64,000 nucleotides of DNA from Hydrogenophaga sp. Lineage in GTDB: Bacteria > Pseudomonadota > Gammaproteobacteria > Burkholderiales > Burkholderiaceae_C. Location of the stretch: NCBI RefSeq assembly GCF_018780075.1, contig NZ_JADMKB010000037.1, positions 1-64,000 on the forward strand. Direction: 5' to 3'. The stretch's first letter is position 1. Every line of letters begins with the position of its first letter. The translations under genes and the position numbers were made by a program. The notes beneath the pieces were generated by a model. It saw only the letters and a list, made by a program, of their open reading frames with translations. It searched no databases and was not told the DNA's origin. This document shows, one piece after another, positions 1-9,064 of this stretch.

Positions 1-836
1 CGCAGGTGGTCGTCGATGAAGCTGCTGATGAAGTAGTAGCCGTGGTCGTAGCCGGGTTGGCGGCGCAGCGTGAGTGGTTGACCCGCCTTCGCACAGGCTG
101 CCTCAAACGCCTCGGGGTACAGCTGTTCGGCGAGGAATTTGTCGGCCAGGCCCTGGTCGATCAGGATGCCGCCGGGGTACGGCGCGCTGGTTTGCGCCGT
201 CATCAGCAGGCTGGCGTCGTGTGCGGCCCAGGTGCTCTCGTCCTGCCCCAGGTAACCGGTGAACGCCTTGTGGCCCCAGGGGCATTGCGTGGGCGCACAG
301 ATCGGCGCGAAGGCCGACAGGCTCTGGAACACGCCCGGGTGGCGCAGCGCAAGAGTGAGCGCACCGTGGCCGCCCATGGAGTGGCCGAACAGGCTCTGGC
401 GCTGGTCATCCAGCTTGAACTCGTTGGTCACCGCCGGCAGCAACTCCTTCAGCAGGTAGCTCTCCATGCACCAGTGGCCCGACCAGGGCGCCTGCGTGGC
501 GTCGAGGTAAAAGCCGGCGCCCGCGCCGAAGTCCCAGTGGTGGTCTTCGCTGTCCACGCCGGTGTTGCGCGGGCTGGTGTCGGGCATCAGCAAGGCCAGG
601 CCGAGCTGCGACGCCAGCCGCTGCGCCCCGGCCTTCATGGTGAAGGTCTCTTCGGTGCAGGTCAGGCCCGCGAGGAAGGTGAGCAAAGGCACTTGTTGCC
701 CGGCCAGCGCCTGCGGCGGCAGGTACAGCGCAAAACGCATCGGCAAACCGATTTCGCTCGACGCGTGTTTGTAAAACCGCTGCACGCCGCCGAAGCTGCC
801 GTGCTCACTCACCAATTCAAGACGGTCAAACGCCAT
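1..836 (-). CDS. fghA: S-formylglutathione hydrolase (3' end outside window)
   Basis: Serine hydrolase that splits S-formylglutathione into formate and glutathione, the second step of cytosolic formaldehyde detoxification. The start at 836 gives MAFDRLELVSEHGSFGG; about 278 residues are visible and the last few are cut by the window edge. Seen: nucleophile elbow GHSMGGHGAL, the Asp region LIDQGLADKFL and the catalytic His in YDHGYYF, all typical of the esterase D family. The start codon lies two bases after the frmA stop, so the two genes are surely co-transcribed from the frmA side. Confidence 0.95.
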   Translation of the reverse strand, partial: MAFDRLELVSEHGSFGGVQRFYKHASSEIGLPMRFALYLPPQALAGQQVPLLTFLAGLTCTEETFTMKAGAQRLASQLGLALLMPDTSPRNTGVDSEDHHWDFGAGAGFYLDATQAPWSGHWCMESYLLKELLPAVTNEFKLDDQRQSLFGHSMGGHGALTLALRHPGVFQSLSAFAPICAPTQCPWGHKAFTGYLGQDESTWAAHDASLLMTAQTSAPYPGGILIDQGLADKFLAEQLYPEAFEAACAKAGQPLTLRRQPGYDHGYYFISSFIDDHL

Positions 837-838
837 GG

Positions 839-1945
<1,107 letters not shown>

Positions 1946-2016
1946 GGTCTTGGGGGTGGTGTTGTGACGGCGGCACAGAGGTTACCGCAGAACAACGCCG
2001 CCCCTGAGCACCGAGG

Positions 2017-3213
2017 TCACTCCACCCGTGCGCCGTCCTTGAACCACTTCGCGATGAGGGCACGCTCGGCATCGGTGATGCCGGTGGCGTTGTTCATGGG
2101 CATGAGCTTCATCACCACGACCTGCTGATAGATCATTTGAGCGTGCTGTTTGACGGCAGCGGGCTGGTCCAGCCGCACGCCCTTGGACTGCAGGGCCTCA
2201 CCGTGGCACATGACGCAGCGCTGCTCGATCACCGGCTTGAGCTGCGCATAGCCCACCGTCTCGGGCACGGCCACCGCCGCCACCGGCGCGGGCCTGAGCC
2301 AGACGATCAGCGCCAGCAGCGCCACCACGCCCACCGCCGCGTAAGGCCAGGGGTGCGGATTGCGGCCGAGCTTGAAGCCGTGGCGCATGACGAAGAACTG
2401 GCGGATGGCGGCGCCGGCGAACATCATGCCGATCAGCACCACCCCGTTGTGTTCGTTCGCGTAGGTGAAGCTGTAGTGGTTGCTCAACATGGCAAACAGC
2501 ACCGGCAGCGTGAAGTAGGTGTTGTGCACGCTGCGCTGCTTGCCGCGCTGGCCATGGATCGGGTCCACCGGCCGGCCGGCCTGGATGTCGGCCACCACGG
2601 TGCGCTGGCCGGGGATGATCCAGAAGAACACGTTGGCGCTCATGGTCGTGGCGAGCATGGCCCCCACGATCAGGAAGGCGGCGCGACCCGCGAACATCTG
2701 TGTGGCGGCGTAGGCCGCGATGCAGACCAGCACCAGCACCAGCGCGCCCACCTTGGCGTCGCCGTTCTCGCTCTGACCCAGTGTGCGGCAGATGGCGTCG
2801 TACAGCAGCCAGAACACCACCAGGAACGCCAGCGCGGCGGCAATCGCGCCCGCCGGGCTCCATTCCATGATGCGCGGGTCGATCAGGTAGACGCTGGGGC
2901 TCCAGAGGTAGGAGATGAGGAACAGCGCGAACCCCGAGAGCCAGGTGGAGTAACTCTCCCAGTAGAACCAGTGCAGGTGCTCGGGCAGCTTGGGTGGCGC
3001 GCCCGCGAACTTGACCGGGTGATAGAAGCCGCCGCCGTGCACAGCCCACAGCTCGCCGCTGACACCGTCTTTTTTGAGCTGCTCGTCTTCGGGCGGCGTG
3101 AGGCTGCTGTCGAGAAAGACGAAATAGAAGGAAGAGCCGATCCAGGCGATGGCGACGATCACGTGCAGCCAGCGCACCAGCAGGTTGGCCCAATCGAGCA
3201 GGTAGGTTTCCAT
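2017..3213 (-). CDS. puuD: Membrane urate hydroxylase with C-terminal cytochrome c domain (PuuD)
   Basis: Oxidises urate to 5-hydroxyisourate at the inner membrane and passes electrons to a c-type haem rather than making peroxide as soluble uricase does. It has 398 residues: about eight hydrophobic segments (roughly residues 10-310, with conserved WLHVIVAIAWIGSSFYF at the N-terminus) followed by a cytochrome domain with haem motif CVMCH near residue 335 and a likely axial Met in MKLMPMNN. The 188 bp upstream carry a perfect TGTATACA-centred operator, placing it under the purine regulator. uraH, two genes away, uses its product. Confidence 0.93.
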   Translation of the reverse strand: METYLLDWANLLVRWLHVIVAIAWIGSSFYFVFLDSSLTPPEDEQLKKDGVSGELWAVHGGGFYHPVKFAGAPPKLPEHLHWFYWESYSTWLSGFALFLISYLWSPSVYLIDPRIMEWSPAGAIAAALAFLVVFWLLYDAICRTLGQSENGDAKVGALVLVLVCIAAYAATQMFAGRAAFLIVGAMLATTMSANVFFWIIPGQRTVVADIQAGRPVDPIHGQRGKQRSVHNTYFTLPVLFAMLSNHYSFTYANEHNGVVLIGMMFAGAAIRQFFVMRHGFKLGRNPHPWPYAAVGVVALLALIVWLRPAPVAAVAVPETVGYAQLKPVIEQRCVMCHGEALQSKGVRLDQPAAVKQHAQMIYQQVVVMKLMPMNNATGITDAERALIAKWFKDGARVE

Positions 3214-3271
3214 GGCACCTCAACATGACGGACCCGGCCGTCAGGGTTTGCAACTCACCACCGCGGGCGCT

Positions 3272-3285
3272 CTGAGTCGACTGAG
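3272..3285. promoter_or_regulatory. AGTCGACT-centred near-palindrome upstream of puuD
   Basis: CTGAGTCGACTGAG has an 8-bp perfect palindromic core (AGTCGACT). A related perfect 14-bp version lies in the uraH/gntR intergenic region at 5550-5563. Recurrence beside both strong TGTATACA operators suggests a second protein-binding element, but no regulator can be named. Confidence 0.35.
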
Positions 3286-3342
3286 GGCCGCGATGGCGTG
3301 CCTTCATCAGAAAGACACCCAGCTCCGCTGCGACCAGACCTC

Positions 3343-3358
3343 AAAGTGTATACACTTT
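3343..3358. promoter_or_regulatory. Purine-regulon operator, site 1 (upstream of puuD)
   Basis: The perfect 16-bp palindrome AAAGTGTATACACTTT lies about 130 bp upstream of the puuD start. The identical 16-mer occurs at 5562-5577 beside the GntR regulator gene. Both share TGTATACA with sites at 12820 and 15624. An AT-rich perfect palindrome in this GC-rich DNA is unlikely by chance. Assignment to the GntR protein is inference. Confidence 0.75.
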
Positions 3359-3401
3359 TTGAAGACAGACGGGCCCGTGAAAACCCCCAGACGACCGCGG
3401 C

Positions 3402-4217
3402 TCAGGCCGGGGCGGCGGTGTCACGAACTAGCAACAACTGCGCCACGACCGCGGCCGCGATGACGGCCGGGGCTTTGTCCACGATGCCCGGCAGCCCGAT
3501 GGGGCAGGTAATGTGGTCCAGCTCGCTGTCCGCGAAACCGCGTTCCGACAAGCGCCGCCGGAACGTCGCCCATTTGGTGCGGCTGCCGATCAGGCCCACG
3601 AACGGCAGGTCGGCCTGCGCGCGCTGGCGCTCCAGGCAGGCGGCCACGATGTCGAGGTCTTCGGCGTGGGAGAAACTCATGATCAGCACCATCGCGCCAC
3701 CGGGCAGCTCGCGCACCGCCGCCTGCACCGGGTCGGAGTGTTCGGTATGCACCCCTGCGAGCGGAGGCTCGGGAAACACGCCATCGCGGCTGTCCACCCA
3801 GCTCACGGCATACGGCAGCGGCGCGAGTGCCTGGACGATGGCCCGCCCCACATGGCCCCCGCCAAACAGCGCCAGCGGCGTCAGCGCCGGCGCCAGCCGC
3901 GCCCGCAGCGCCTCCACCTGCGCAGGTCCCACGGGTTCGAAACGCAGCCGCAGCGCGCCGCCGCAGCATTGCCCGAGGCTGGGACCGAGCGTGACGCTGT
4001 GCTCCCAGGCGCCGCCTTCGCCCGAGGCCAGGCGCTCCCGCGCGCGGCGCAGGGCGTCCCACTCCAGGTGACCACCACCAATGGTGCCCAGCTGCCCCTG
4101 GGGCCAGACCGCCATCCAGGCACCGACCTCGCGCGGCACCGAGCCGCGCGCCTGCACCACCGTCACCAGGACGGCGGCCTCGATGGCCAGACGCTGCAAA
4201 AATAGGGCCAGTTCCAT
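3402..4217 (-). CDS. xdhC: Xanthine dehydrogenase accessory protein XdhC
   Basis: Chaperone that binds molybdenum cofactor and inserts its sulfurated form into xanthine dehydrogenase, the enzyme making the urate consumed here. It has 271 residues. Seen: N-terminal XdhC/CoxI motif GSVPREVGAWM, GTIGGGHLEW, the conserved Cys pair in GQCCGG near residue 105, and a Rossmann-like C-terminal half beginning LFGGGHVG. xdhA and xdhB are not in the window; they may lie elsewhere or the cluster may be split. It is transcribed toward puuD, and 188 bp including the purine operator separate them. Confidence 0.94.
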   Translation of the reverse strand: MELALFLQRLAIEAAVLVTVVQARGSVPREVGAWMAVWPQGQLGTIGGGHLEWDALRRARERLASGEGGAWEHSVTLGPSLGQCCGGALRLRFEPVGPAQVEALRARLAPALTPLALFGGGHVGRAIVQALAPLPYAVSWVDSRDGVFPEPPLAGVHTEHSDPVQAAVRELPGGAMVLIMSFSHAEDLDIVAACLERQRAQADLPFVGLIGSRTKWATFRRRLSERGFADSELDHITCPIGLPGIVDKAPAVIAAAVVAQLLLVRDTAAPA

Positions 4218-4232
4218 GGGTGTGTGTGGCGT

Positions 4233-4247
4233 GATTGCCGAACAATC
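4233..4247. promoter_or_regulatory. LysR-box-like dyad in the xdhC / lipoprotein divergent gap
   Basis: GATTG-N5-CAATC is a perfect 5+5 inverted repeat containing ATTG-N5-CAAT, the shape of a LysR-family box. It starts 16 bp upstream of xdhC (minus strand). The rest of the 205-bp gap to 4423 shows nothing else recognisable, and no LysR gene is in the window. Confidence 0.3.
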
Positions 4248-4422
4248 GGTAAGGAAACGTCAACTTGAACGCGAGCGCGCAGTATCCACCGGCACCCCCC
4301 TTGGGAGGATGGGCAAAGCCCCATACACTGCATCTCTCTGCCCGTATGGCTCCGGGTCGGGACGGCCCGGCGCGACCCTCCCGCGGTGCCGTGCCGCCAG
4401 GAAGACCCACCGAAAGACCGCC

Positions 4423-4971
4423 ATGAGCACATCACCGACCACTCCCTCGTTCTCAGCAGACTGGGCCGCGACCCTCCGGCGCACGGCGGGCCTGCTGGGG
4501 GTCTGCACCGCCCTGCTGCTGGTGGCCTGCGCCGCGCCCAAGCCCCCAGCACCGGACGTGTTGCCAGACCTGCCGCCGGTGATCGAAGCCCCGATCGCGG
4601 ACACCCTCCCACCGCCCACCCTGGTATCGGAGGCGATCACGCCCCGCGAATACCGTCAGGACGGCGCCCGCCACCTCTATGGCAAGAACGCCCACCGCAT
4701 CTTCAAAGGCAAGATGCCACCCCTGATGCACGCGGTCGGCGTGCTGCAGGTCGAACTCGACAACCGGGGCCTGGTGCGGCGCCTCAACTGGATGCGGGCA
4801 CCCAGCCACGCGCCCGACGTGGTGCAGGAAATCGAACGCACGGTGCATGAGGCCGCCCCCTTCCCCGCCCCGGTTCGGCTGGGCGGCGTGACCTACACCG
4901 AGGTGTGGCTCTGGGACAAGAGCGGCAACTTCCAGCTCGACACGCTGACCGAAGGACAAAGAAGCAAGTAA
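4423..4971 (+). CDS. Putative lipoprotein with TonB-C-like C-terminal domain
   Basis: 182 residues from ATG 4423. A type II signal peptide ends in lipobox LVAC near residue 34, followed by a Pro-rich linker (residues 36-65) and a compact C-terminal domain in which VLQVELDNRGLVRRLNWMRA resembles the strand-turn-strand core of TonB C-terminal domains. Likely an envelope-anchored periplasmic protein. Function unknown. It is divergent from xdhC and convergent with uraH; two inverted repeat copies between its stop and that of uraH could terminate both transcripts. Confidence 0.75.
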   Translation: MSTSPTTPSFSADWAATLRRTAGLLGVCTALLLVACAAPKPPAPDVLPDLPPVIEAPIADTLPPPTLVSEAITPREYRQDGARHLYGKNAHRIFKGKMPPLMHAVGVLQVELDNRGLVRRLNWMRAPSHAPDVVQEIERTVHEAAPFPAPVRLGGVTYTEVWLWDKSGNFQLDTLTEGQRSK

Positions 4972-4973
4972 CA

Positions 4974-5050
4974 CCCCCCGCGCCGCCTGCGGCGTCACCC
5001 CCCAAGGGGGGCGGCACTGGCCGTCCGGCAAAGCCGGCCCGGCGGTGCCC
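4974..5050 (+). repeat. GC-rich 3'-end palindromic repeat, copy 1
   Basis: Starts two bases after the lipoprotein stop. Three foldable parts: GCCGCCTGCGGC, then CCCCCC-AA-GGGGGG, then a stem with CCGGC-AAA-GCCGG inside GGCACTGG...GGCGGTGCC. Same sense as the preceding gene. Confidence 0.85.
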
Positions 5051-5090
5051 TGAAACAAACTCCCCCTCCGGCGCGACATGCCTTCACCCA

Positions 5091-5169
5091 GGATGCGGTG
5101 GAACCGGCTTTGCCGGGCCACTCGCATCGCCCCCCTTTGGGGGGTGACGCGAAGCGGCGCGGGGGGGGT
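5091..5169 (-). repeat. GC-rich 3'-end palindromic repeat, copy 2 (inverted)
   Basis: Reverse-orientation copy starting six bases past the uraH stop on the minus strand. It forms a tail-to-tail pair with copy 1, so the convergent genes each carry a sense-oriented element after their stop. Confidence 0.85.
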
Positions 5170-5175
5170 GCAGCG

Positions 5176-5529
5176 TCAGCTGCCCCTATACGTGGAATAA
5201 CTCCAAGGGCTCACCAGCAGCGGCACGTGGTAGTGCTGGTCGGTGTGGGCCACGCCGAAGTCCAGCGCCACGCGGTTGAGGAAATTCGGCTCGGGCAAGA
5301 CCACGCCCTGGGCCGCGAAGTAGCCCTTCACGTCAAACACCAATCGGTAGGTGCCTTTTTTCAGGCTCGCGTTGTCGTAGAGCGGCCCGTCCGGGTTGCG
5401 GCCATCGGCGTTGAGGGCAAACCGCCTGACCAGCGTGGCCGCGTCGCCCTCGGTGGTGTAGAGCTCGACCGTCATGCCAGCCGCGGGGCAGCCGTTCATC
5501 GTGTCCAGAACATGTGTGCTGAGGCCCAT
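5176..5529 (-). CDS. uraH: 5-hydroxyisourate hydrolase (transthyretin-like)
   Basis: Hydrolyses 5-hydroxyisourate, the PuuD product, to OHCU. It has 117 residues, the family length. Seen: N-terminal LSTHVLDTMNGCPA with the active-site His, the central R-R-F and GRNPDGPL segment, DQHYHVPLLVSPWSYSTY, and the diagnostic C-terminal YRGS. It is divergent from the GntR regulator across a 73-bp gap that holds two adjacent palindromes, so the regulator probably controls both directions. It acts between puuD and the UraD half of the bifunctional gene. Confidence 0.96.
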   Translation of the reverse strand: MGLSTHVLDTMNGCPAAGMTVELYTTEGDAATLVRRFALNADGRNPDGPLYDNASLKKGTYRLVFDVKGYFAAQGVVLPEPNFLNRVALDFGVAHTDQHYHVPLLVSPWSYSTYRGS

Positions 5530-5549
5530 CGCTTTTTTCCCAGGTTGAA

Positions 5550-5563
5550 TTCAGTCGACTGAA
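5550..5563. promoter_or_regulatory. Perfect 14-bp palindrome TTCAGTCGACTGAA
   Basis: Abuts, and shares two bases with, the GTGTATACAC operator in the uraH-gntR gap. A related element lies upstream of puuD at 3272-3285. It may be a second binding site or a half of a composite operator. Confidence 0.45.
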
Positions 5564-5577
5564 AGTGTATACACTTT
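5562..5577. promoter_or_regulatory. Purine-regulon operator, site 2 (uraH/gntR divergent promoter)
   Basis: Perfect palindrome AAAGTGTATACACTTT, identical over 16 bp to the site upstream of puuD. It lies 25 bp before the GntR start codon and 32 bp before uraH, positioned to control both promoters and to give autoregulation. Confidence 0.8.
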
Positions 5578-5602
5578 TTGTTTTTCTGACTATGATGACC
5601 GC

Positions 5603-6271
5603 ATGGAAACCTCCAGCACCCGCCAGATTGTCGAGTCGCTCACCAAGGCCATCGTGGAGCACCGGTTGCACCCGGGCACCAAGCTGGCCGAGCAGAAGCT
5701 CGCTGACCACTTCGGCGTTTCGCGCACCCTGGTGCGCCAAGCCCTGTTCCAGCTCTCGCAGAACCGACTGATACGGCTGGAGCCCGCGCGCGGCGCCTTT
5801 GTCGCGGCGCCGTCGGTGGACGAAGCCAAACAGGTGTTTGCCGTGCGCCGCATGCTCGAAGCCGAGATGACCCGCGCTTTCGTGCGCCAGGTGACCCCTA
5901 GCAAGATCAAGGCCCTGCGCGAGCACGTGGCGCAGGAGAAGCAGGCCGTGGACAACCAGGACGTGCCCGGCCGCACCGAGTTGCTGGGCGACTTTCACGT
6001 GCACATGGCCGAGCTCATGGGCAACCAGGTGCTGGCCGAACTCTTGCGTGAACTGATCTCGCGCTGCGCCCTCATCACGCTGATGTACCAGAGCACGAAC
6101 GCGGCCGAGCACTCCAACGAGGAGCACGCCGCCATCGTCAAGGCCCTGGCGGCGAAAGACGAAGCCACCGCCGTGCGCCTGATGGACCAACACCTGATGC
6201 ACGTGGAAGAAGGCCTGACCTTCGACCGCAAGCTGCCGACCAACGACATTTCCATGGCCCTGTCCCCATGA
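5603..6271 (+). CDS. GntR-family (FCD) regulator of purine catabolism
   Basis: 222 residues. N-terminal winged helix (about 10-78) with KLADHFGVSRTLVRQALFQL as the recognition helix, then an all-helical FCD ligand domain with the usual metal/ligand histidines in DFHVHMAELMG and NEEHAAIVKAL. It is placed between uraH and puuE and overlaps puuE by four bases (ATGA). Likely it senses a purine-pathway intermediate and binds the TGTATACA palindromes at 3347, 5566, 12820 and 15624; the ligand is not deducible. Repressor is the more common mode for this subfamily, but activation cannot be excluded. Confidence 0.88.
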   Translation: METSSTRQIVESLTKAIVEHRLHPGTKLAEQKLADHFGVSRTLVRQALFQLSQNRLIRLEPARGAFVAAPSVDEAKQVFAVRRMLEAEMTRAFVRQVTPSKIKALREHVAQEKQAVDNQDVPGRTELLGDFHVHMAELMGNQVLAELLRELISRCALITLMYQSTNAAEHSNEEHAAIVKALAAKDEATAVRLMDQHLMHVEEGLTFDRKLPTNDISMALSP

Positions 6272-7218
6272 TCTACGACGCCACCGCCCCCTACCCCCGC
6301 GACCTGATTGGCTACGGCCGCGACGTGCCGCACGCGCGCTGGCCGAATGGCGCCCGCATCGCGGTGCAGTTTGTGCTGAACTACGAAGAAGGCGGCGAGA
6401 ACTCGGTGCTGCATGGCGATGCGGGTTCGGAGCAGTTCCTCTCGGAAATGTTCAACCCGGCGTCGTTCCCCGAACGCCACATCAGCATGGAAGGCATCTA
6501 CGAGTACGGCTCGCGGGCCGGGGTCTGGCGCATCCTGCGCGAGTTCGAACAGCGCGGCCTGCCGCTCACCGTGTTCGGCGTCGCCACCGCGCTGCAGAAG
6601 CACCCCGAGCTGACCGCGGCGTTCAAGGAACTCGGGTACGACATCGCCTGCCACGGCCTGAAGTGGATCCACTACCAGGCCATCGACGAAGCGACCGAAC
6701 GCGCCCACATGGCCGAGGCGATGGCGATCATTCAGCGCCTGACGGGCGAACGCCCGCTGGGCTGGTACACCGGCCGCGACAGCCCCCGCACACGCCGCCT
6801 GGTGGCCGACTTTGGCGGCTTCGAATACGACAGCGACTACTACGGCGAAGACCTGCCGTTCTGGATGAAGGTGCGCAAGACCGACGGCAGCGACGCGCAC
6901 CAGCTCATCGTGCCCTACACGTTGGACTGCAACGACATGCGCTTCGCGCTGCCCCAGGGCTATTCGCACGCCGACCCGTTCTTCCAGTACATGAAGGACA
7001 CGTTCGATGCGCTGTACGCCGAAGGCGACCCGGACGGTCTGGACCGCCCCAAGATGATGAGCATCGGCATGCACTGCCGCCTGCTCGGACGACCGGGCCG
7101 CATCACCGCGCTGCAGCGTTTCCTCGACCACATCCAGTCGCACGACAAGGTGTGGGTGGCACGCCGACTGGACATCGCGCGGCACTGGACCGCCACGCAC
7201 CCCCTGAACGCTGCCTGA
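6268..7218 (+). CDS. puuE: Cofactor-independent allantoinase PuuE
   Basis: Polysaccharide-deacetylase-fold enzyme converting allantoin to allantoate. 316 residues, matching the PuuE family rather than the metal-dependent AllB amidohydrolases. Seen: YPRDLIGYGRDVPHARWPNGARIAVQ split over the N-terminus, NYEEGGENSVLHGD, ISMEGIYEYGSRAG, ACHGLKWI and GWYTGRDSP. Translation is coupled to the regulator (ATGA overlap) and ten bases separate it from the next gene, so gntR-puuE-uraD/allC form one transcript. Confidence 0.95.
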   Translation: MIYDATAPYPRDLIGYGRDVPHARWPNGARIAVQFVLNYEEGGENSVLHGDAGSEQFLSEMFNPASFPERHISMEGIYEYGSRAGVWRILREFEQRGLPLTVFGVATALQKHPELTAAFKELGYDIACHGLKWIHYQAIDEATERAHMAEAMAIIQRLTGERPLGWYTGRDSPRTRRLVADFGGFEYDSDYYGEDLPFWMKVRKTDGSDAHQLIVPYTLDCNDMRFALPQGYSHADPFFQYMKDTFDALYAEGDPDGLDRPKMMSIGMHCRLLGRPGRITALQRFLDHIQSHDKVWVARRLDIARHWTATHPLNAA

Positions 7219-7228
7219 GATCGCCGCC

Positions 7229-9007
7229 ATGCCCCTCACCCTGGACCAACTCAACGCCGCGCCACTGGCCGAAGCCGTGATGCTGCTCGACGGCCTGTAC
7301 GAGCATTCGCCCTGGATCGCCGAGGCCGCGCTGCAGCAGCGGCCGTTCGCGTCGCTGGCCGCGCTGAAACACGCCATGGTGCGCGTGCTGGACGGCGCCG
7401 GCGTGGAGCCGCAGCTCGCCCTGATCCGCGCCCACCCCGAGCTCGCGGGCAAGGCCATGGTGAGCCAGTCGCTCACCGCCGAGTCCACGAACGAGCAGAC
7501 CAAGGCCGGCTTGACCCATTGCACGCCCGAGGAGTTCGCGCTCATCCAGCGGCTCAACGCCGACTACAACGCGAAGTTCGGCTTCCCGTTCATCCTCGCG
7601 GTGCGTGGACCCCGCGGCACGGGACTCGCCAAGGCACAGATCATCGCCACCTTCGAGCGCCGCCTGCACCACCCGGTGGACTTCGAGCGCGCCGAGTGCC
7701 TGCGCAACATCCACCGCATCGCCGAGATCCGGCTCAACGACAAGTTCGGCTTCGAGCCCACGCTGGGCAACGCGGTGTGGGACTGGCACGAAGACCTGGC
7801 CCGCCACACCGACCCGGGTTACGCCGAGCTCGGCCAGCTCACCGTGACCTACCTGACCGACGCGCACCGCGCCTGTGCGGCGCAGCTGCAGCGGCAGATG
7901 CTGGCGCTGGGGTTTGACGAGGCGCACATCGACGCGGTGGGCAACGTGGTGGGCCGCTACCACGGCAACACGCCCGATGCGCCCGCCTTGCTCACCGGCA
8001 GCCACTACGACACCGTGCGCAACGGCGGCCAGTACGACGGGCGCCTCGGCATCTTCGTGCCCATGGCCTGCGTGCAGCAGCTGAAGCAGGCCGGCCGGCG
8101 CCTGCCCTTTGCCATCGAGGTGGTGGGCTTTGCCGAAGAAGAAGGCCAGCGCTACAAAGCCACCTTCCTGGGCTCGGGCGCGCTCACCGGCCACTTCAAC
8201 CCGGCCTGGCTGGACCAGCAGGACGCCGACGGCATCACCATGCGCGCGGCCATGCAGCACGCCGGCCTGCCCGCGACGCTGGACGCCATTGCCGCGCTGC
8301 AGCGCGACCCCTCGAAATACCTCGGCTTTGTCGAAGTGCACATCGAGCAGGGGCCGGTGCTCAACGAGCTCGACCTGCCGCTGGGCGTCGTCACCTCCAT
8401 CAACGCCAGCGTGCGTTACCTGGGCGAAGTGATCGGCATGGCCAGCCACGCCGGCACCACGCCCATGGACCGCCGCCGCGACGCGGCCTGCGCCGTGGCC
8501 GAGCTGGCGCTTTTCGCGGAACAGCGCGCCGCGGCCGACGGCGACTCGGTCGCCACCATCGGCATGCTGCAGGTGCCCAACGGCTCCATCAACGTGGTGC
8601 CCGGCGCCTGCCGGTTTTCGATCGACCTGCGTGCGCCGAACGATGCGCAGCGCGACGCACTGGCGCGCGACATCCTCGCGCGGCTGCAGGCCATCTGCGA
8701 ACGCCGCGGCGTGCGCCACCTGCTGGAAGAAACCATGCGCGCCGCCGCCGCGCCCAGCGCCCCCGCCTGGCAGGCGCGCTGGGAAGCCGCCGTGGCCTCG
8801 CTCGGCGTGCCGCTGCACCGCCTGCCCAGCGGCGCCGGCCACGACGCCATGAAGCTGCACGAGGTGATGCCGCAGGCCATGCTGTTCGTGCGGGGTCTCA
8901 ACAGCGGCATCAGCCACAACCCGCTCGAATCCACCACCAGCGACGACATGGACCTCTGCGTGCGCGCGTTCGCGCACCTGATCGACCAGCTCGCCGCCGG
9001 CCACTGA
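7229..9007 (+). CDS. Fused OHCU decarboxylase (UraD) - allantoate amidohydrolase (AllC)
   Basis: 592-residue bifunctional protein. Residues about 1-170 are UraD, which decarboxylates OHCU to S-allantoin: HPELAGK, the EQTKAGL helix and LNADYNAKFGFPFI are present. Residues about 185-592 are an M20/AllC hydrolase that splits allantoate: TGSHYDTVRNGGQYDG and GFAEEEGQRY carry metal ligands, and FVEVHIEQGPVL and SHAGTTPMDRRRDA are typical. The two activities are not consecutive; PuuE acts between them. It is in an operon with puuE, and the next gene starts after 57 bp. No internal stop or frameshift is seen, so the fusion looks genuine. Confidence 0.94.
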   Translation: MPLTLDQLNAAPLAEAVMLLDGLYEHSPWIAEAALQQRPFASLAALKHAMVRVLDGAGVEPQLALIRAHPELAGKAMVSQSLTAESTNEQTKAGLTHCTPEEFALIQRLNADYNAKFGFPFILAVRGPRGTGLAKAQIIATFERRLHHPVDFERAECLRNIHRIAEIRLNDKFGFEPTLGNAVWDWHEDLARHTDPGYAELGQLTVTYLTDAHRACAAQLQRQMLALGFDEAHIDAVGNVVGRYHGNTPDAPALLTGSHYDTVRNGGQYDGRLGIFVPMACVQQLKQAGRRLPFAIEVVGFAEEEGQRYKATFLGSGALTGHFNPAWLDQQDADGITMRAAMQHAGLPATLDAIAALQRDPSKYLGFVEVHIEQGPVLNELDLPLGVVTSINASVRYLGEVIGMASHAGTTPMDRRRDAACAVAELALFAEQRAAADGDSVATIGMLQVPNGSINVVPGACRFSIDLRAPNDAQRDALARDILARLQAICERRGVRHLLEETMRAAAAPSAPAWQARWEAAVASLGVPLHRLPSGAGHDAMKLHEVMPQAMLFVRGLNSGISHNPLESTTSDDMDLCVRAFAHLIDQLAAGH

Positions 9008-9064
9008 ACCCTTCTTTCACCGTTCGGGCGAGCCTGCCCAAGCCCCCACCCACCGCAACACCCT

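Noticed and set aside
5995-7557. Long open frame opposite puuE and the UraD-AllC gene
   Set aside because: Antisense frame of GC-rich coding DNA; composition is low-complexity and resembles no family, while the + strand genes are clear.
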